Shown one piece after another: positions 61,722 through 64,000 of a stretch of 64,000 nucleotides of DNA. Under the pieces are notes generated by a model. It made no database searches. It was not told the origin of the DNA and saw only the letters and a program-made list of their open reading frames with translations. The translations under genes were made by a program, and so were the position numbers. The first letter of the stretch is position 1. Every line of letters begins with the position of its first letter. This stretch comes from Escarpia spicata (taxonomy: Eukaryota; Annelida; Polychaeta; Sabellida; Siboglinidae): the NCBI GenBank assembly GCA_963995525.1, contig OZ023213.1, forward strand, positions 38,679,449 to 38,743,448, given 5' to 3'.

Positions 61722-63597
61722 AAAATAATAATAATAATAATAAGATAACTTCTATTGCGCTTAAATCCTTGGAAACCAAGCTCAGAGGCGCATCAAAACA
61801 AAAGGGTTGGTCAATCTCAAAATCCGTTAGTAGTATTCCCGTTGTCAACAGATGGGTCAAGGCGCTAGGGAGCTACGGTGGATAAGCAAGCTTGTAAAGA
61901 TACGTTTTTAAATGACGACGAAATTTTGTAATATTTTCAACTGATCTAACACTAAGAGGAAGCATATTCTAAAGAGTTGGTGCAGCAACAGAAAAAACCC
62001 TAGTTCCAATATTAGTGTTGACTCTAGGAAAAAAAGTAGGTCAGAACAAGATGATCGAAGCTGGATAGGTTTTCTTACAGGAGTAAGCAATAAATGCAAA
62101 TAAGATGGTTGCTTATTGGACAGTCCCTGGTATGTAATGGTACAGATCTTAAATATTATACGATATCGTACAGGAAGCCAATGCAAAGACTTCAAAAGTG
62201 GTACAGAGCGAGAAAAACGAGGAGATCTTGTAACTACTCTTGCTAGACAATTTTGGACACGCTGAAGTTTTGTGATATCCTTGCTAGCGATATTATAAAG
62301 GAAGAAATTGCAATAGTCAAGTATGCTGCTAACAAGCGCTGTTGCAATAGTCTTAGCAACAGAAAATGACATATACCGGCGAATACGGCGAAGATCACGA
62401 ATATGATAAAAAAAACAGCAGCGACATGTTTGAGATATGTGTTGTCGGGAATTGAAGTTACTATCAAAGATCACTCCTAGATTCCGCACCGAGGTTGCTG
62501 GCGTGATATACTGATTCAAAATACGCGTAGGGAAAAAACCATCCAGTTTACAACGCTGCATTGGAGTACCAATAATGATCAATTCAGTTTTATTTGCATT
62601 TAATTTCAACTTGCTGTCAGTCATCCAGTGGAATATATCTTGAAGGCAATCACTAAGTTGGTTAAGGGACCGTTTTGTATCCGGGGTAGCCAACGAAATG
62701 TAGATCTGAGTATCATCAGCATAAAGATGATGATCTAAGTTATGTCTTTGTATAACAGAGCTTAGTGGCGTGGTGTAAAGAGTAAAAAGCAAAGGCCAAA
62801 CAACAGAACCCTGGGGAACACAAAATAAAGCCGGCAGTGCAGCTGAAAAGCAGTTCCCAATCTTTATAGTTTGGTATCTATCATTTAGATACGAAGAAAA
62901 CCAGCTTAGAGCTGTGCCAGATATGCCGTACCACTTTAATAGGCGTTCAATGAGAATGCTGTGATCAATCGTGTCAAACGCGGCAGAGAGATCTAGTAAG
63001 GTAAGTGCAGTCACTTTACCATTATTAATGTTCAAGTTAATGTCATTATGAACCTTTAAGAGGGCAGTCTCTGTTTAATGAAACTGCCTATATGCTGATT
63101 GTGACACATTAGTTAAGACATTTGTGCTAATGTGAGACCTTAGACGACTTGCTACAACATTTTCTAGTATTTTGGAAATGAAGCTGAGATTAGAAATAGG
63201 TCTATAACTGTTTAGGTCTTGTTTAGGCAGAGATGACTTCTTAAGAAGTGGTGTGACATGGGCGTATTTAAAATCATCAGGAAAACATCCAGAGCAAAGT
63301 GATGCTTTTATAATATTTGTTATTGGTCCAATTAGTATATCGAGACATGCTTTTAGCAGTATTGTTGGAAATGGATCAAGTGCACAAGATTTATTTGGGG
63401 AGGACATAATTATTTTCCTAACTTCATCAACTGTTGCATGTTCAAATGATACAAGTTGAGAATTTACTTGTGGAAAGTCCACACTGACATTACTTATATT
63501 ATGACGTGGGAAAGCAGAACGAATAACACGGATTTTATTCTTGAAGTGATTAGCGAACGAATCACATAGAGACCTAATTGACACATGATCAGGTAGC
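61722..63597 (-). pseudogene. L2-like LINE, reverse transcriptase part, 5'-truncated
   Basis: Minus strand. The first frame (63075-63597) has SLCDSFANHFKNKI, KSCALDPFPTILLK and LNSYRPISNLSFISKILENV. The next frame (61908-63035, 375 residues) has TLLDLSAAFDTIDHSIL, GISGTALSWFSSYL, CVPQGSVVWPLLFTLY and HHLYADDTQIYISL with the catalytic YADD intact, then the C-terminal domain LQRVQNCLARVV and LHWLPVRYRI. A TTA-type trinucleotide tail (61722-61742) marks the 3' end. The family resembles L2/Rex-like members of the CR1-jockey group. One stop between the two frames (CAYRQFH, end at 63075) and missing 5' sequence suggest a dead but relatively young copy. CVPQGSVV deviates from GVPQGSVLGP. Confidence 0.88.
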
Positions 63598-64000
63598 GAT
63601 TTAACAAGATTTAACAAGATTGCCACCCAGAGAATTAACTCTAGGTGGCAGGTGGACAGGAAGCCGTTTGGCTTATCGAGATTCCGACCCTTTTATATAT
63701 GTGTATCCCGCCCGTCTGAAATATGTGTCGATTTTATTTTTAAACATATTCACGCTAGTAGCACCCACACAATCAGCAGGTAATCTGTTCCATTCATTTA
63801 CAGTCCTTTGTGAAAATGAAAACTTTCTTATATCCAATCTACTCTGCTCCTTTGCTAATGTAAGTTCATGTCCTCTAGTCCTTCTATCTTTCTTAACTGA
63901 GAAAAAAATATTTCTATCAATATTTTCATAACCCTTCATTATTTTAAACACTTCTATCTGATCTCCTCTCAATCTCCTGGTCTCTAGTGTTGTTAAACCG
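63598..64000 (-). pseudogene. CR1-like LINE 3' end, third copy, runs off the window
   Basis: Minus strand. The 3' repeat tail (TTAACAAGAT units, 63598-63622 on the plus strand) is followed by an intact C-terminal frame (63673-63972) that reads FKIMKGYENIDRNIF, FSFSQRTVNEWNRLPADCVG and NKIDTYFRRAGYTY. It matches the 41.7 kb copy closely and has no break in the visible part. The tail abuts the truncated L2-like LINE exactly, so one element inserted into or was joined to the other. Confidence 0.85.

Overview
This is metazoan nuclear DNA, most likely from a marine invertebrate. The sequence is AT-rich and loaded with CA/TG, TA and GA microsatellites. It carries several non-LTR retrotransposon families (a CR1-like family with an esterase-type ORF1, a PHD-finger LINE, an L2-like LINE and an endonuclease-reverse-transcriptase family), a Tc1/mariner element, a Ty3/gypsy-like gag fragment, a second DDE-transposase-like relic and several foldback or MITE-like repeats. 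No bacterial gene, operon, CRISPR array, tRNA or rRNA was seen. The species cannot be fixed from the sequence. Every family call here rests on motif recognition alone; no database search was run.

Layout. Positions 1-25420 are a recent segmental tandem array. Unit A (about 4803-14820) and unit B (about 15391-25420) are each about 10.0 kb and nearly identical outside microsatellites. Pieces of one reverse-transcriptase fragment flank them at 1-649, 14831-15390 and 25421-25674. A 4.2 kb block at 598-4802, which includes a decayed CR1 copy, is absent between the units on the B side. Each unit holds a decayed RT, a duplicated LINE 5' region, a PHD-finger LINE, a perfect 36-nt palindrome and a copy of the 3' end of the peptide gene found further right.

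Positions 25420-29500 are repeats and unassigned DNA. The best host-gene candidate lies at about 29560-33540. It is a small multi-exon gene for a 95-residue secreted precursor with a signal peptide, an acidic pro-region, a Lys-Arg processing site and a cationic mature part with nine cysteines. The predicted type is an antimicrobial-peptide-like precursor. A second possible 3' end, with its own poly(A) signal and a different cysteine-containing tail, lies inside its last intron. That intron also carries a putative 0.7 kb terminal-inverted-repeat element.

Positions 33550-41700 are repeats, dominated by a 2.1 kb imperfect long inverted repeat (34926-37085). Positions 41717-46935 are a near full-length CR1-like LINE on the minus strand, split by a dead 1355-bp Tc1/mariner element with its TA target duplication intact. 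Positions 47282-48273 hold a broken gene with an HGKGPCDGVGG motif, probably transposon-borne. A second possible secreted-precursor exon is on the minus strand at 50362-50511. From 53 kb to the end come a gag pseudogene, a GC-rich MITE-like element with a minisatellite, a partial second copy of the long-inverted-repeat element, a decayed transposase-like gene (59312-60705), an L2-like LINE and the 3' end of a third CR1 copy.

Almost all the open frames belong to mobile elements and are broken. The peptide gene at 29.6-33.5 kb, and its link to the tandem array through shared 3' ends, is the part most worth following up.
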